Positions 8,628-17,844 of a stretch of DNA of 64,000 bases are shown here, piece after piece; within the stretch, counting starts at the first letter, position 1, and each line of letters starts with the position of its first letter. The stretch comes from Leptospira yanagawae serovar Saopaulo str. Sao Paulo = ATCC 700523. GTDB taxonomy: Bacteria > Spirochaetota > Leptospiria > Leptospirales > Leptospiraceae. Both the position numbers and the translations under genes were made by a program. The stretch lies in contig NZ_AOGX02000047.1 of assembly GCF_000332475.2 (NCBI RefSeq), positions 1 through 64,000 of the forward strand, in the 5' to 3' direction. The notes beneath the pieces are model-generated. The model was not told where the DNA came from, did not search any database, and saw only the letters and a program-made list of their open reading frames with translations.

Positions 8628-9515
8628 TTAGCAATCAAAATTTATCATGTCAATAAATGAGTCACTATTTAACATCTCTTCACGATATTGAGTCCATTGA
8701 AATTTGATTTTAGAATTATTGAGCCGATAGGCTCTTAAGATTTTTTTTAAAGGCTTTTCAGATTTCATATCTACCAAAAAATAAAAAATTTTCGCTTTAT
8801 TTTTGCATACGTAAGTTTGATTTAAAATCTTTGATTTAATAATTCTATATTTTATGCCCTCAGAATTAAGAAATTCCAAAGATTCGTCGCTGTAAATTCC
8901 TAAATCTTTTTTTACCTTCCGTATATCAATTTCTTTATAAAAGTTACTTCTTTTCTCGGGTTTGTAGAAAAAAAGAAAACCTTTTTTGTAATACTTTTTT
9001 TGATCCAATACTTTTTTCATTTTATTAAATTCAAGTAAATGTTTTGATATTAGAATTCTTTCGTTTTCATCTACATAAGGCAAACTATATGTGGATTCAT
9101 CTAGACGCTCATCTGGTTTGTAAAATTTGACTTCATATGATATGATATTGTTTTGACTATCGATAATAATTTCATCTATAATTGTTTTCTTTTTATCCGA
9201 AGTTGATTTGAATTTAAAACTATCTAATAATTCGCCAGCGTTATATTGAATTCTCTTTTCCTCAATTAACACTTTTTTCACTTTTTGATTCCTCAAGAAT
9301 TTTGACCTTTCAAAAAGTAAAAAATTCAAAGCATCAAACCCAACTTTTTGTTTTAATTGATCATCAAGTGTAAGAAATGCCGCAGGAGTATTCATATCGT
9401 TAACAACCTCGATATAAGCAATTGCTTTCGCTCTAGAACTTTCTTTGCTAAAAATATTAGTTGTAAAAATTGTTAAAAATAACAAAGCGAAACATTTCAT
9501 TTGATTAGTTCCCAT
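8628..9515 (-). CDS. Exported protein of unknown function
   Basis: About 295 residues. The ATG at 9513-9515 is chosen because GGAG lies 9 nt upstream and it overlaps the stop of the preceding frame by 11 nt. It starts MGTNQMKCFALLFLTIF, a signal peptide ending near NIFSKES. The mature part is Lys- and Phe-rich (FLFFYKPEKRSNFYKEIDI) with no recognised domain. It is AT-rich compared with the metabolic genes nearby, consistent with accessory DNA. Confidence 0.6.
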   Translation of the reverse strand: MGTNQMKCFALLFLTIFTTNIFSKESSRAKAIAYIEVVNDMNTPAAFLTLDDQLKQKVGFDALNFLLFERSKFLRNQKVKKVLIEEKRIQYNAGELLDSFKFKSTSDKKKTIIDEIIIDSQNNIISYEVKFYKPDERLDESTYSLPYVDENERILISKHLLEFNKMKKVLDQKKYYKKGFLFFYKPEKRSNFYKEIDIRKVKKDLGIYSDESLEFLNSEGIKYRIIKSKILNQTYVCKNKAKIFYFLVDMKSEKPLKKILRAYRLNNSKIKFQWTQYREEMLNSDSFIDMINFDC

Positions 9516-10021
9516 TTTTCTTTTCTCCAAAAACAAACTCTTTCACCTGTCGTTGATACGAGCTATAATAATAGTTTTCTGGCAACTTTATGCTTTTATA
9601 TTGATCTGATCCAGTAGTTAGTGGAGTGTTGGTCGTCACACTTGACTTTATCATCATATATTTGAAACCTATAGCTGAATTTGGAGCCATACTAACCTTC
9701 CGCCTTTGTATTCGCCAGTATTTTTATCATAATGCTTTTTCTCTTTGAGATGTTCAGGCCATACTTTAGCTGGCTGAGGTCCTATTATTTTTTGTTCTGG
9801 CTCTATAATTTTCGTTTCTTCATCAATCCGCTGAAAATAAAAATCGTGATTCGGATGCTTATATGGTTCTTGAGATTCTCCTTGTCTCATTTGAGGATCC
9901 AAAGTGTTACAACAATTTCCTAATATACAAATTATGTTGGATTCGTTTCGTCCATCCACTGATGATTTGCTTGTATCCTTGATCTTATACCCGCATGGGA
10001 TTTTACGCTGGCGCTTAAACT
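9505..10021 (-). pseudogene. Broken gene: C-terminal fragment with a frameshift, unknown family
   Basis: Two overlapping frames look like parts of one protein. The upstream frame carries PQPAKVWPEHLKEKKHYDKN and TGEYKGGRL and stops at 9669. The second frame begins near MAPNSAIGFKYMMIKSSV at 9690 and runs through LPENYYYSSYQRQVKEFVFG to 9505. A one-base change near GGCGGAAGG (about 9700) would join them as YKGGKVSMAPNS. No plausible start exists after the stop of the MetF-like gene at 10022, so the N-terminus is also lost. The family is not recognised. Confidence 0.5.
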
Positions 10022-10765
10022 TCAAGTAAAAATGTGATGTAAATATTCTGCTAAATTGATTCGGATAGGCATCAAATACGCATTCATACCGTTCTTCGAA
10101 CAATATAAAATCACATCCTTTGCAAATTTCACATTCCATTCCATACTCGGCTGAAAATCTTTTGTAAAATAAGCCCGATTCATTGATTCCCAATAACTTT
10201 GTGATTTCTCAGCGATCACAGGACTAATTCCAATATAAACTTCTAATCCATTCAGTTTTTCTGAAAAAATATCAACCAATCTCATATCAAAAAATGGCTG
10301 AGTCAAAAATCCATCAGCCCCTGCATCTTTTTTCAATTCGATATAATCAAACTCATTTTTGATACCAACTCGATATTGATCAATCGCAGCAAATACTTTA
10401 AGTTGGGGTATTTCTTTTTTTAGTTTCTTGATCATTTGTATAGATGTAGTTGGGTAAACTCGTTTTGACATATCTGTAGGTGGGTCACCTTTGATGACAA
10501 CAACCGACGGGATCTGATTCGATTTTAGAGTATGAATCAAATTTTCGCAATTGTTTATATCAAAATCAATGGCTCGTATATGAGGGATCACATTAGAGAA
10601 AATTGGCCGAACAGAAGACGCCACTTCCCAACTTCGATTATCGAATCTTAGTAAATCTGGTATATTAATTCCTGTTATTTGATGAAATTTACTTTTAACA
10701 AAATTCACATCTTGCAAAACCGAATTTATATCTCTTGGAACGATTTCTAATAGAATTTGATTCAT
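10022..10765 (-). CDS. Methylenetetrahydrofolate reductase-like protein
   Basis: A MetF-family TIM barrel, predicted to reduce 5,10-methylene-THF to 5-methyl-THF with bound FAD. Visible motifs are VVIKGDPP (the conserved RGDxP loop with Lys for Arg) and AGADGFLTQPFFD. The C-terminus has PSMEWNVKFAKDVI and YLMPIRI. At 247 residues it is shorter than E. coli MetF (about 296), mainly at the N-terminus. It is downstream of the metH operon on the same strand, where it could supply methyl-THF. An atypical or methyltransferase-linked MTHFR-like role cannot be excluded. Confidence 0.72.
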   Translation of the reverse strand: MNQILLEIVPRDINSVLQDVNFVKSKFHQITGINIPDLLRFDNRSWEVASSVRPIFSNVIPHIRAIDFDINNCENLIHTLKSNQIPSVVVIKGDPPTDMSKRVYPTTSIQMIKKLKKEIPQLKVFAAIDQYRVGIKNEFDYIELKKDAGADGFLTQPFFDMRLVDIFSEKLNGLEVYIGISPVIAEKSQSYWESMNRAYFTKDFQPSMEWNVKFAKDVILYCSKNGMNAYLMPIRINLAEYLHHIFT

Positions 10766-10951
10766 GGGCTGACCTTATATAATATGCTGAAACGCAGGTA
10801 AAAAACAATTGGATGAGATTAGAAATTTGCGCTGATATTAACACATAACTTCCGGCAAATCATTGGTATTTAATCCAATCGCTATCAAACCATGATTTAC
10901 CAAATTGCCCGAATTAGACCACTCCATAGGATCATTGTTACAAAGATTGCT

Positions 10952-11245
10952 CTAATCCTTCTCGTTAAATCGTTTCCAAGACAAGTCGACATCCATTTTG
11001 GATATATTTTCTTTTTTTCGCGAGATACGAAACTTTTGTTTGTCCCACACAATCATGGTTTCTTCTGTAGGGCAACTCACCTCTCCACAACTCACTTCCA
11101 AAATTTCCAATTCTGCTTCTTTTGGAATGTTTGTATATGTTTGTAACCACTCTGCAAGTTTTGGATGGAAGGAAAATCCATCGATGAGTTTCCCTGTTGC
11201 AACCGATTTCCAACCGTGGTTGTGTGATGATCCAGAAACTGCCAT
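10952..11245 (-). CDS. Small conserved protein with CGExxCP motif, unknown function
   Basis: 97 residues. The start is set at ATG 11243-11245 (MAVSGSSHNHG), because a perfect GGAGG lies 5 nt upstream; the upstream start codons would run into a hairpin at 11273-11305. The motif VSCGEVSCPTEETMIVW resembles the CGxPxCP segment found in small proteins of unknown role in other bacteria. It follows metH on the same strand but is separated from it by the hairpin. Confidence 0.6.
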   Translation of the reverse strand: MAVSGSSHNHGWKSVATGKLIDGFSFHPKLAEWLQTYTNIPKEAELEILEVSCGEVSCPTEETMIVWDKQKFRISRKKENISKMDVDLSWKRFNEKD

Positions 11246-11272
11246 AGAGACCTCCATTTTCGTCCAATCAGA

Positions 11273-11305
11273 ACAAATCATTGTCACTATGTAACAATGA
11301 TTTGT
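11273..11305 (-). terminator. 12-bp perfect inverted repeat downstream of metH
   Basis: Arms ACAAATCATTGT (11273-11284) and ACAATGATTTGT (11294-11305) have a 9-nt loop. It lies 8 nt after the metH stop on the minus strand and is followed by TCTG, with only a short T-rich run inside the arm. It is probably the terminator of the methyl-cycle operon, or an attenuator for the small gene downstream. Confidence 0.6.
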
Positions 11306-11313
11306 TTGTTGTC

Positions 11314-14300
11314 TTACCCTTTAGACTTACGTGAGGGGTCGTAGTTGAGAATTGGAGATAACCAACGTTCTACTTCCGCTTTCTCCATATCCTTTAATTT
11401 TGAATAAGTGTCCACTTGGTCTTCATTGATTTTTCCAATCGCAAAATAACGAGCTTCAGGGTGTGAAAAATAATACCCACTCACACTACTAGCAGGCCAC
11501 ATTGCACAAGACTCAGTGAGTTTAATCCCAGCATTTTTTTCCACATCGAGTAGTTTCCAAATCTTTCGTTTTTCGGTATGATCGGGACAAGCTGGGTAAC
11601 CTGGAGCTGGACGAATGCCACGATACTTTTCGCGGATTAAGTCTTCGGTGGTTAGGTTTTCTTCTTTACCAAAACCCCATTCTACTCGCATTTTATGGTG
11701 CATGTATTCTGCAAATGCTTCCGCAAAACGGTCCGCAAGTGCTTTTACCAAAATAGAATTGTAGTCATCATGTTTGACTTCATAAGTCTTTGCTAACTCT
11801 TCGATCCCATGTCCAGCGGTGACTGCAAAAAAACCAATATAGTCATTTTTATTTTTTTCTTTCGGTGAAATAAAGTCCGCCAAACTATAATTTGGTTGGT
11901 TAGACATCTTTGTTGTTTGTTGGCGTAACATCGGATAAAATCCCAAGGATTCCGATTTATTTTCATCTGAGAAAATTTCAACCGTTTCACCGTGGGAAAC
12001 TGCGGGGAACATTCCAACAACAGCTCTTGGTTTGAGATTAGGATTTTCCAACATCTGGTTTAAAATCGTTTGCGCATCATTATATAACGAAGTTGCTTCT
12101 TTTCCAATGACTGGATCTTTTAGGATTTGAGGGAAACGACCTTTAAGTTCCCAAGCCAAAAAGAACGGTGACCAATCGATAAATGGAATCAAATCCTTTA
12201 AAGTCACATCATCAAAAACCTTTACTCCCGTAAAACTCGGTTTTGGTGGTGTATACGAATCCCAATCTGTTGTAAATTTGTTTTGGATGGCATCGGTTAT
12301 CGGAAGGATATTCCTTTCGTTCTCTCTTGAATAAAACTCCTCACGAATCCTTGCTTGTTCTTCTGAGATTGTTTTTGCGTATTCCTTTGTGGTTTGTGGG
12401 TTTAAAACACTATTCATCACATTCACAACACGGGAAGCATCCATCACGTGTAAAACAGGTTGAGAATATTGTTCGGCAATTTTAACAGCAGTGTGTGCAG
12501 GAGAAGTGGTAGCACCACCAATGAGGAGTGGAACTTTAAAGTCCAAACGTTCCATTTCTTTAGCCACATACACCATTTCATCAAGGGAAGGTGTGATAAG
12601 GCCAGAAAGACCTATTGCGGCTACATTTTCTTTTTTGGCAGTTTCTAGGATTTTTTCACAAGGAACCATAACCCCAAGGTCTATCACCTCATAGTTGTTA
12701 CATGCCAGTACAACACCCACAATATTTTTCCCAATGTCATGGACATCTCCCTTTACGGTAGCAATAAGGAATTTAGCTTGTTTGCTTTCGTCTTTTTGGT
12801 TCCGTTTCTCTTCTTCCATATAAGGCATTAGGTATGCTACAGCTTTTTTCATTACCCGCGCACTTTTCACAACTTGAGGTAAAAACATTTTACCAGCACC
12901 AAAAAGTTCCCCTACTACTTTCATTCCATTCATGAGAGGACCTTCGATGACATCGAGAGGTTTTGCCAAACTTTGACGTGCTTCTTCAGTATCTTGTGTT
13001 ACAAATTCATCGATCCCTTTCACAAGGGCGTGAGTGAGCCTTTCTTCAACGGTTCCACTGCGCCATACATCATCCTTCTTTTGGACTTTGGCTTCTCCAT
13101 GGAAACTTCCAGCGGCTTCAATCAAACGTTCAGTGGCATCTGGCCTTCGATTGAGTAAAACATCTTCCACTAACTCGAGTAAGTCTTTCGGGATTTGTTC
13201 GTAAACTTCAAGCATCCCTGCATTGACAATTGCCATATCCATTCCAGCTTGGATGGCATGGTACAAAAAGGCAGAGTGCATCGCTTCCCGCACTGGGTTA
13301 TTTCCACGGAACGAAAACGAAATATTACTAAGGCCACCAGAGACTTTGGCACCTGGGCAGATTTTTTTGATCTCTCTTGTTGCTTCGATAAAATCAACAG
13401 CATAATTATTGTGTTCTTCAATGCCTGTTGCAACCGTTAGGATGTTTGGATCAAAAATAATGTCTGTTGGTTCAAAATCCAATTTGGAAACAAGTAAATC
13501 ATAAGCACGTTTGCAAATCCTTACTTTGTCATCTTTGGTTGCCGCTTGACCTTGTTCGTCGAAAGCCATCACGATGGCTGCTGCGCCAAACCTTTGGATG
13601 GTTCGAGCATGGTTTAAAAATGCCTCTTCCCCTTCCTTAAGTGAGATTGAGTTTACAATTGGTTTTCCTTGGATACACTTAAGGCCCGCAAGGAGTACTG
13701 ACCATTTTGAGGAATCAATCATAAACGGAACACGTGCGATGTCTGGTTCTCCGGCAATCAAATTCAAAAATTTGGTCATGGAGGCTTCTCCATCGAGAAG
13801 CGCCTCATCAAAGTTAATGTCGATGATATTGGCACCAGCCTGTACTTGTTGTAAAGCAACTTGTACGGCTTCTTCAAAGTTCCCATCCAAAATCAGTTTT
13901 TTAAACTTAGGAGAACCGGTTACGTTATTCCTTTCACCAACGTTGATAAAACCTTGGTCTTTGGTTAATTTTAATGGTTCAAGCCCTGCAAAGGCACTGA
14001 GTTTTGGTTGTTCTTTGAGTGAACGAGGTTTGATTGATGCGACGGCTTCTTTTGCGGCACGGATATGAGCTGGTGTCGTTCCACAGCACCCACCAACAAT
14101 ATTTAAAAATCCAGCTTCCGCAAAATTTTTCATCCATCCACCAAACTCTTCAGGCGTTTGGTCATACCCACCAAAGGCATTCGGAAGGCCTGCATTTGGA
14201 TAACAGGATACATAACAATCAGCCACACGTGAAATTTCTTCGATATAAGGTCGCATCTCACCTGCACCTAACGCACAGTTGATGCCAACTGCAAGTGGTT

Positions 14301-15030
14301 TTGCATGTTTGATGGATATATAAAATGCTTCACCTGTTTGGCCTGATAAAGTTCTCCCAGAGGCATCTGTTATGGTTACAGATAATACGACTGGAATACG
14401 GATCTTACGTTCTTCGAAAACTTTTTCGATGGCATAAATACATGCTTTGAGGTTCAAAGTATCAATATTGGTTTCTGGAAGTAATAAATCCACACCACCG
14501 TCAAGTAATGCAGATACTTGTTCATAAAAACAATCAACTAACTCATCAAAGGTGACAGCCCGGAAAGCAGGATTGTTTACATCAGGAGAAAGAGAAGCAG
14601 TTTTGACTGTTGGACCAATTGATCCTGCAATAAACACATCTGTTTTCCCTGTTTTTTCTTTATATTTCGCAACAGCATTTTTAGCACACTGCACTGCAGC
14701 TAGATTCAAATCTCTAACTGCAGATTCCATTTTGTAATCCGCTTGGGAAACAATATTAGAACTGAATGTATTCGTTTCGATGATGTCAGCACCTGCTTCC
14801 AAATACTCTAGGTGAACAGATTCAATGATGTCAGGCCTTGTGATCGCAAGTACGTCGTTATTACCTTTGATTGACAAAGGCCAATCCTTAAATCGATCTC
14901 CACGGAAATCATCTTCTTCCAAAGAATGCCTTTGGATCATCGTGCCCATGGCACCGTCTAAAACTAAGATTTTTTCCGTGAGTAATTTTAAGAGAGTTTT
15001 GGAAGAAGGATTGGTATATTCAAATTTCAT
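11314..15030 (-). CDS. metH: Cobalamin-dependent methionine synthase
   Basis: It moves the methyl group of 5-methyl-THF to homocysteine through methylcobalamin. All four modules are present in 1238 residues. The homocysteine domain has zinc ligands in GINCALGAG (about C251) and GGCCGTT (about C315-316). The pterin-binding domain starts near residue 360 ([17 protein letters not shown]). The cobalamin domain has DVHDIGKN, with axial His near 764, and later SGLITPS. The SAM activation domain has [15 protein letters not shown] near residue 1140. It is the last large gene of the operon after the regulator, ahcY and a ferredoxin. No clear Shine-Dalgarno is seen before the ATG. Confidence 0.97.
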   Translation of the reverse strand: MKFEYTNPSSKTLLKLLTEKILVLDGAMGTMIQRHSLEEDDFRGDRFKDWPLSIKGNNDVLAITRPDIIESVHLEYLEAGADIIETNTFSSNIVSQADYKMESAVRDLNLAAVQCAKNAVAKYKEKTGKTDVFIAGSIGPTVKTASLSPDVNNPAFRAVTFDELVDCFYEQVSALLDGGVDLLLPETNIDTLNLKACIYAIEKVFEERKIRIPVVLSVTITDASGRTLSGQTGEAFYISIKHAKPLAVGINCALGAGEMRPYIEEISRVADCYVSCYPNAGLPNAFGGYDQTPEEFGGWMKNFAEAGFLNIVGGCCGTTPAHIRAAKEAVASIKPRSLKEQPKLSAFAGLEPLKLTKDQGFINVGERNNVTGSPKFKKLILDGNFEEAVQVALQQVQAGANIIDINFDEALLDGEASMTKFLNLIAGEPDIARVPFMIDSSKWSVLLAGLKCIQGKPIVNSISLKEGEEAFLNHARTIQRFGAAAIVMAFDEQGQAATKDDKVRICKRAYDLLVSKLDFEPTDIIFDPNILTVATGIEEHNNYAVDFIEATREIKKICPGAKVSGGLSNISFSFRGNNPVREAMHSAFLYHAIQAGMDMAIVNAGMLEVYEQIPKDLLELVEDVLLNRRPDATERLIEAAGSFHGEAKVQKKDDVWRSGTVEERLTHALVKGIDEFVTQDTEEARQSLAKPLDVIEGPLMNGMKVVGELFGAGKMFLPQVVKSARVMKKAVAYLMPYMEEEKRNQKDESKQAKFLIATVKGDVHDIGKNIVGVVLACNNYEVIDLGVMVPCEKILETAKKENVAAIGLSGLITPSLDEMVYVAKEMERLDFKVPLLIGGATTSPAHTAVKIAEQYSQPVLHVMDASRVVNVMNSVLNPQTTKEYAKTISEEQARIREEFYSRENERNILPITDAIQNKFTTDWDSYTPPKPSFTGVKVFDDVTLKDLIPFIDWSPFFLAWELKGRFPQILKDPVIGKEATSLYNDAQTILNQMLENPNLKPRAVVGMFPAVSHGETVEIFSDENKSESLGFYPMLRQQTTKMSNQPNYSLADFISPKEKNKNDYIGFFAVTAGHGIEELAKTYEVKHDDYNSILVKALADRFAEAFAEYMHHKMRVEWGFGKEENLTTEDLIREKYRGIRPAPGYPACPDHTEKRKIWKLLDVEKNAGIKLTESCAMWPASSVSGYYFSHPEARYFAIGKINEDQVDTYSKLKDMEKAEVERWLSPILNYDPSRKSKG

Positions 15031-15107
15031 AATATTTCTGTGTATAATAAAGGTATAGATTAAAGTAAAGGTGGGCGTTTACTTTCGTAATCCACCCACA
15101 ATTTTGA

Positions 15108-15407
15108 TTATTTACTCGGGTCGGAACATTTTGCACCTTTTAGAGGTGGTTTTGTTGTTACGATAACCGGGAATTTATTTGCTTCTTTTGCGTTCATTTC
15201 GATGGATGGTTTGTGTTTTTCTGGGACATCGTAGTCCGGGAAAATTGCATCAATCGGACATTCATATTGACAAGCATTACAATCAATACAAGTATCTGGA
15301 TCGATGTACAATGTGTCCGGAGCTTCGTGAAAAGCTTCCACAGGACAAACTGCAGCACAACTTGTGTATTTACAATCAACGCAAATTTCAGTTACAACAT
15401 ACGCCAT
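15108..15407 (-). CDS. fdxA: Seven-iron (3Fe-4S/4Fe-4S) ferredoxin
   Basis: 99 residues. Cysteine pattern: CVDCKYTSCAAVCPVEA in the first half and CIDCNACQYECPIDAI in the second, followed by a C-terminal extension, as in FdxA-type ferredoxins. It is a soluble cytoplasmic electron carrier. AGGAG precedes the ATG. Its position between ahcY and metH suggests it may donate the electron for reductive reactivation of cob(II)alamin in MetH; this is an inference from context only. Confidence 0.92.
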   Translation of the reverse strand: MAYVVTEICVDCKYTSCAAVCPVEAFHEAPDTLYIDPDTCIDCNACQYECPIDAIFPDYDVPEKHKPSIEMNAKEANKFPVIVTTKPPLKGAKCSDPSK

Positions 15408-15420
15408 GAGAAACTCCTAA

Positions 15421-15448
15421 TGCCCCTTCCAGAAACCTGAAAAGGGCA
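15421..15448 (-). terminator. Hairpin between ahcY and ferredoxin gene
   Basis: TGCCC (15421-15425) and GGGCA (15444-15448) close a stem with a second short stem inside (CAG/CTG). On the minus strand it ends just before the ferredoxin's AGGAG. It could be an attenuator or mRNA processing and stability hairpin inside the operon; no T-run follows. Confidence 0.4.
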
Positions 15449-15455
15449 ATCATTT

Positions 15456-16775
15456 TTAGTAGCGGTAGTGGTCCGGTTTGTATGGACCTTCAAGTGGAAC
15501 ACTGATATAATCAGCTTGTTTTTGAGAGAGTTTTGTTAAACGAACTCCCAACTGCTCCAAATGAAGTGCAGCTACCTTTTCATCCAAGTGTTTTGGAAGG
15601 CGATACACACCCAACTCATATTTCGTAGTGTAAAGTTCAATTTGAGCCAAAACTTGGTTTGTGAAGGAACTAGACATTACAAATGATGGGTGACCAGTTG
15701 CACAACCTAAGTTTACAAGTCTTCCTTCCGCTAAAACAATAATGGATTTACCATCAGGGAAAGTATATTTGTCAACTTGAGGTTTGATTTCTTTTTTAGT
15801 AACACCTTTTTCAGAATTCAAACGTGACATCTGAATCTCTGTATCAAAGTGACCAATGTTACAAAGGATCGCACCATCTTTCATCGCTTTCATGTGTTCA
15901 AGTGTGATGATATCGTCATTTCCTGTTGCAGTCACAACGATGTCTGCGTTTTCAATCACATCTTCTACACGAAGGACTTGGTATCCTTCCATCACTGCTT
16001 GGAGTGCACAAATTGGATCAATTTCGGTTACGATCACACGTGCTCCAAAGTTACGAAGGGATGCCGCAGAACCTTTTCCTACATCTCCGTATCCGCAAAC
16101 GAGAGCTACTTTACCAGCAAGCATTACGTCAGTTGCACGTTTGATTCCGTCTGCAAGGGACTCACGGCAACCATAAAGGTTATCAAATTTTGACTTTGTT
16201 ACTGAGTCGTTTACATTGATTGCAGGGATTTTTAAAGTTCCTGCTTTTAATTTTTTATGAAGTGCAATGACACCTGTAGTTGTTTCTTCAGAAACACCTT
16301 TGATGTCTGCAAGGAGTTGTGGGTATTTTTCATGGATGAAGTGAGTTAGGTCATGACCATCATCTAAGATCATGTTTGGCCCTTTGCCACCATCAAAGAA
16401 TAAAGTTTGTTCAATACACCACCAGTATTCTTCTTCCGTTTCTCCTTTCCATGCAAATACAGGGATTCCTGCTTTTGCAATTGCTGCTGCAGCATGGTCT
16501 TGCGTTGAAAAAATGTTGCAAGAGGACCAACGAATGTCAGCACCTAATGCAGCCAAGGTTTCAATAAGAACCGCTGTTTGGATTGTCATGTGAAGAGATC
16601 CACAAATTCTTGCACCTTTTAATGGTTTAGAAGTTCCGAATTCTTTACGAAGTGCCATTAGACCTGGCATTTCCTTTTCTGCCAAAATGATCTCTTCTCT
16701 TCCCCATTCTGCGAGAGAGATATCCTTCACTTTGTATGGCAATCGTTCCGATTTTGTTTCAGTTGCTGTGGACAT
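15456..16775 (-). CDS. ahcY: S-adenosylhomocysteine hydrolase
   Basis: It splits S-adenosylhomocysteine to adenosine and homocysteine, removing the inhibitor of methyltransferases and feeding MetH. 439 residues, full length. Seen are the N-terminal substrate region ([35 protein letters not shown]), the NAD site [32 protein letters not shown], and the family C-terminus PDHYRY. GGAGG lies 7 nt before the ATG. It sits 10 bp after the ArsR-methyltransferase gene. Confidence 0.97.
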   Translation of the reverse strand: MSTATETKSERLPYKVKDISLAEWGREEIILAEKEMPGLMALRKEFGTSKPLKGARICGSLHMTIQTAVLIETLAALGADIRWSSCNIFSTQDHAAAAIAKAGIPVFAWKGETEEEYWWCIEQTLFFDGGKGPNMILDDGHDLTHFIHEKYPQLLADIKGVSEETTTGVIALHKKLKAGTLKIPAINVNDSVTKSKFDNLYGCRESLADGIKRATDVMLAGKVALVCGYGDVGKGSAASLRNFGARVIVTEIDPICALQAVMEGYQVLRVEDVIENADIVVTATGNDDIITLEHMKAMKDGAILCNIGHFDTEIQMSRLNSEKGVTKKEIKPQVDKYTFPDGKSIIVLAEGRLVNLGCATGHPSFVMSSSFTNQVLAQIELYTTKYELGVYRLPKHLDEKVAALHLEQLGVRLTKLSQKQADYISVPLEGPYKPDHYRY

Positions 16776-16785
16776 TTTGTCCTCC

Positions 16786-17748
16786 TTATTCCTTTGTTGC
16801 TTTGATAGTTAAAATTTTAAAACTTGAGTCGGTTTGGATTTCTCCAATGGCTTCAACACGGAAGCCGGCATTGGATAACCATGATTCAAATAATTCTGGT
16901 TCAAATCCAAGCCATAAATCAGCAAAATTATCTCGCATATATTCTGCGTTATGTTTTCCTAAATCAACGATACAAAATACTCCACCTGGTTTTAACACAC
17001 GTGCGATTTCTTCTAATACAGTTGGTGGGTGAGATATATGGTGCATTACCATTGATGCAACAACCGCATCACAAGAGTTTGCCTGTAGTGGCAAATGTTC
17101 CATTGGAGTTTGAATGAGGCTCACACTTGGATTGTTTCCAAAGAGTATAGAGGCATTTTCGATCATTCGAGATGAGTTATCAACACCCGTTACATGTTTT
17201 GCTTTGTTTAGTAAAAATGGGATTAGACCACCAGGCCCACAGCCTAAATCTAAAATGTTTTCGCAAACTGGTAGTTCTTGTAAGATCCAAGACCGATAGA
17301 GTTTGGGGTGTAAGGTTTCTTCCTGTAATTTTTCCCAACTCTCAGCCACTCCATCAAAGAAGGACTTGGATTTTTTTTCACGTGCCTCAAGGATTTGGTG
17401 CACCATTTTTTGGTCTTTTTCCCGATTCGGGAGATCTTCTTTATACGATAACAATAATTTGGTGAGCTCCATCGGGAATTTTAATCCGAGGTTTTCTTCG
17501 TCTGGCAAAAAACTATACACCAAACTTCCTTCACGTCTGGAACCAATAAGCCCTGCTTCCGTTAGGATTTTTAAGTGGCGGGAGATTCGAGACTGGCCCA
17601 TCCCCAAAATTTCCACCACTTCGTTCACAGAAAATGCCCCAAAACTTAAGATATGGAGGATGCGAATCCTGGTTTCATCGGAAATCGCCTTTGTGGCGGC
17701 CAATAAAAACGAGGAGTTTCGGATTGTGAGTAAGGTTTCCGCTGCCAT
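16786..17748 (-). CDS. ArsR-type regulator fused to a SAM methyltransferase domain
   Basis: 320 residues from the ATG at 17746-17748. Residues to about 100 form an ArsR winged helix ([20 protein letters not shown], then [17 protein letters not shown]). From about 140 there is a class I methyltransferase fold with the SAM loop [15 protein letters not shown] and DNSSRMIE, then [14 protein letters not shown]. The cysteine metal site of arsenic sensors is not evident. It heads the ahcY-ferredoxin-metH operon, and a 32-bp perfect palindrome lies 9 bp before its start. I infer that the methyltransferase domain senses SAM or SAH and that the protein controls its own operon, by analogy with SahR-type ArsR regulators. 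Confidence 0.85.
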   Translation of the reverse strand: MAAETLLTIRNSSFLLAATKAISDETRIRILHILSFGAFSVNEVVEILGMGQSRISRHLKILTEAGLIGSRREGSLVYSFLPDEENLGLKFPMELTKLLLSYKEDLPNREKDQKMVHQILEAREKKSKSFFDGVAESWEKLQEETLHPKLYRSWILQELPVCENILDLGCGPGGLIPFLLNKAKHVTGVDNSSRMIENASILFGNNPSVSLIQTPMEHLPLQANSCDAVVASMVMHHISHPPTVLEEIARVLKPGGVFCIVDLGKHNAEYMRDNFADLWLGFEPELFESWLSNAGFRVEAIGEIQTDSSFKILTIKATKE

Positions 17749-17757
17749 ATCCAAGAT

Positions 17758-17789
17758 ATCTACATATCAAGAAATCTTGATATGTAGAT
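17758..17789 (-). promoter_or_regulatory. Perfect 32-bp palindromic operator of the methyl-cycle operon
   Basis: Arms ATCTACATATCAAGA (17758-17772) and TCTTGATATGTAGAT (17775-17789) are perfectly complementary around a 2-nt centre. The site lies in the 96-bp gap between the chemoreceptor stop and the ArsR-methyltransferase start, where the operon promoter must be. ArsR dimers bind such dyads, so autoregulation is likely. I saw no second full copy; a weak partial match (ATCAA/TGAT) lies upstream of the MetF-like gene near 10884. Confidence 0.8.
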
Positions 17790-17810
17790 AGGGGCAAGCG
17801 AATTTTCAGT

Positions 17811-17828
17811 TGGGAGTGGAAATTCCCA
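17811..17828 (-). terminator. Short hairpin after the chemoreceptor gene
   Basis: TGGGA (17811-17815) and TCCCA (17824-17828) are 17-34 nt past the chemoreceptor stop on the minus strand. The stem is short and has no good T-run, so this is a weak terminator candidate separating the receptor from the methyl-cycle operon. Confidence 0.3.
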
Positions 17829-17844
17829 CCATTTTTAGGAAAGA

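Noticed and set aside
10766..10951. A second operator for the ArsR-methyltransferase upstream of the MetF-like gene
   Set aside because: Only a short half match (ATCAA with TGAT) remains, far from the perfect dyad at 17758.
14990..15107. A cobalamin or SAM riboswitch before metH
   Set aside because: No B12 box, kink-turn or SAM-I core is present; only a weak GGTGG/CCACC hairpin near 15080.
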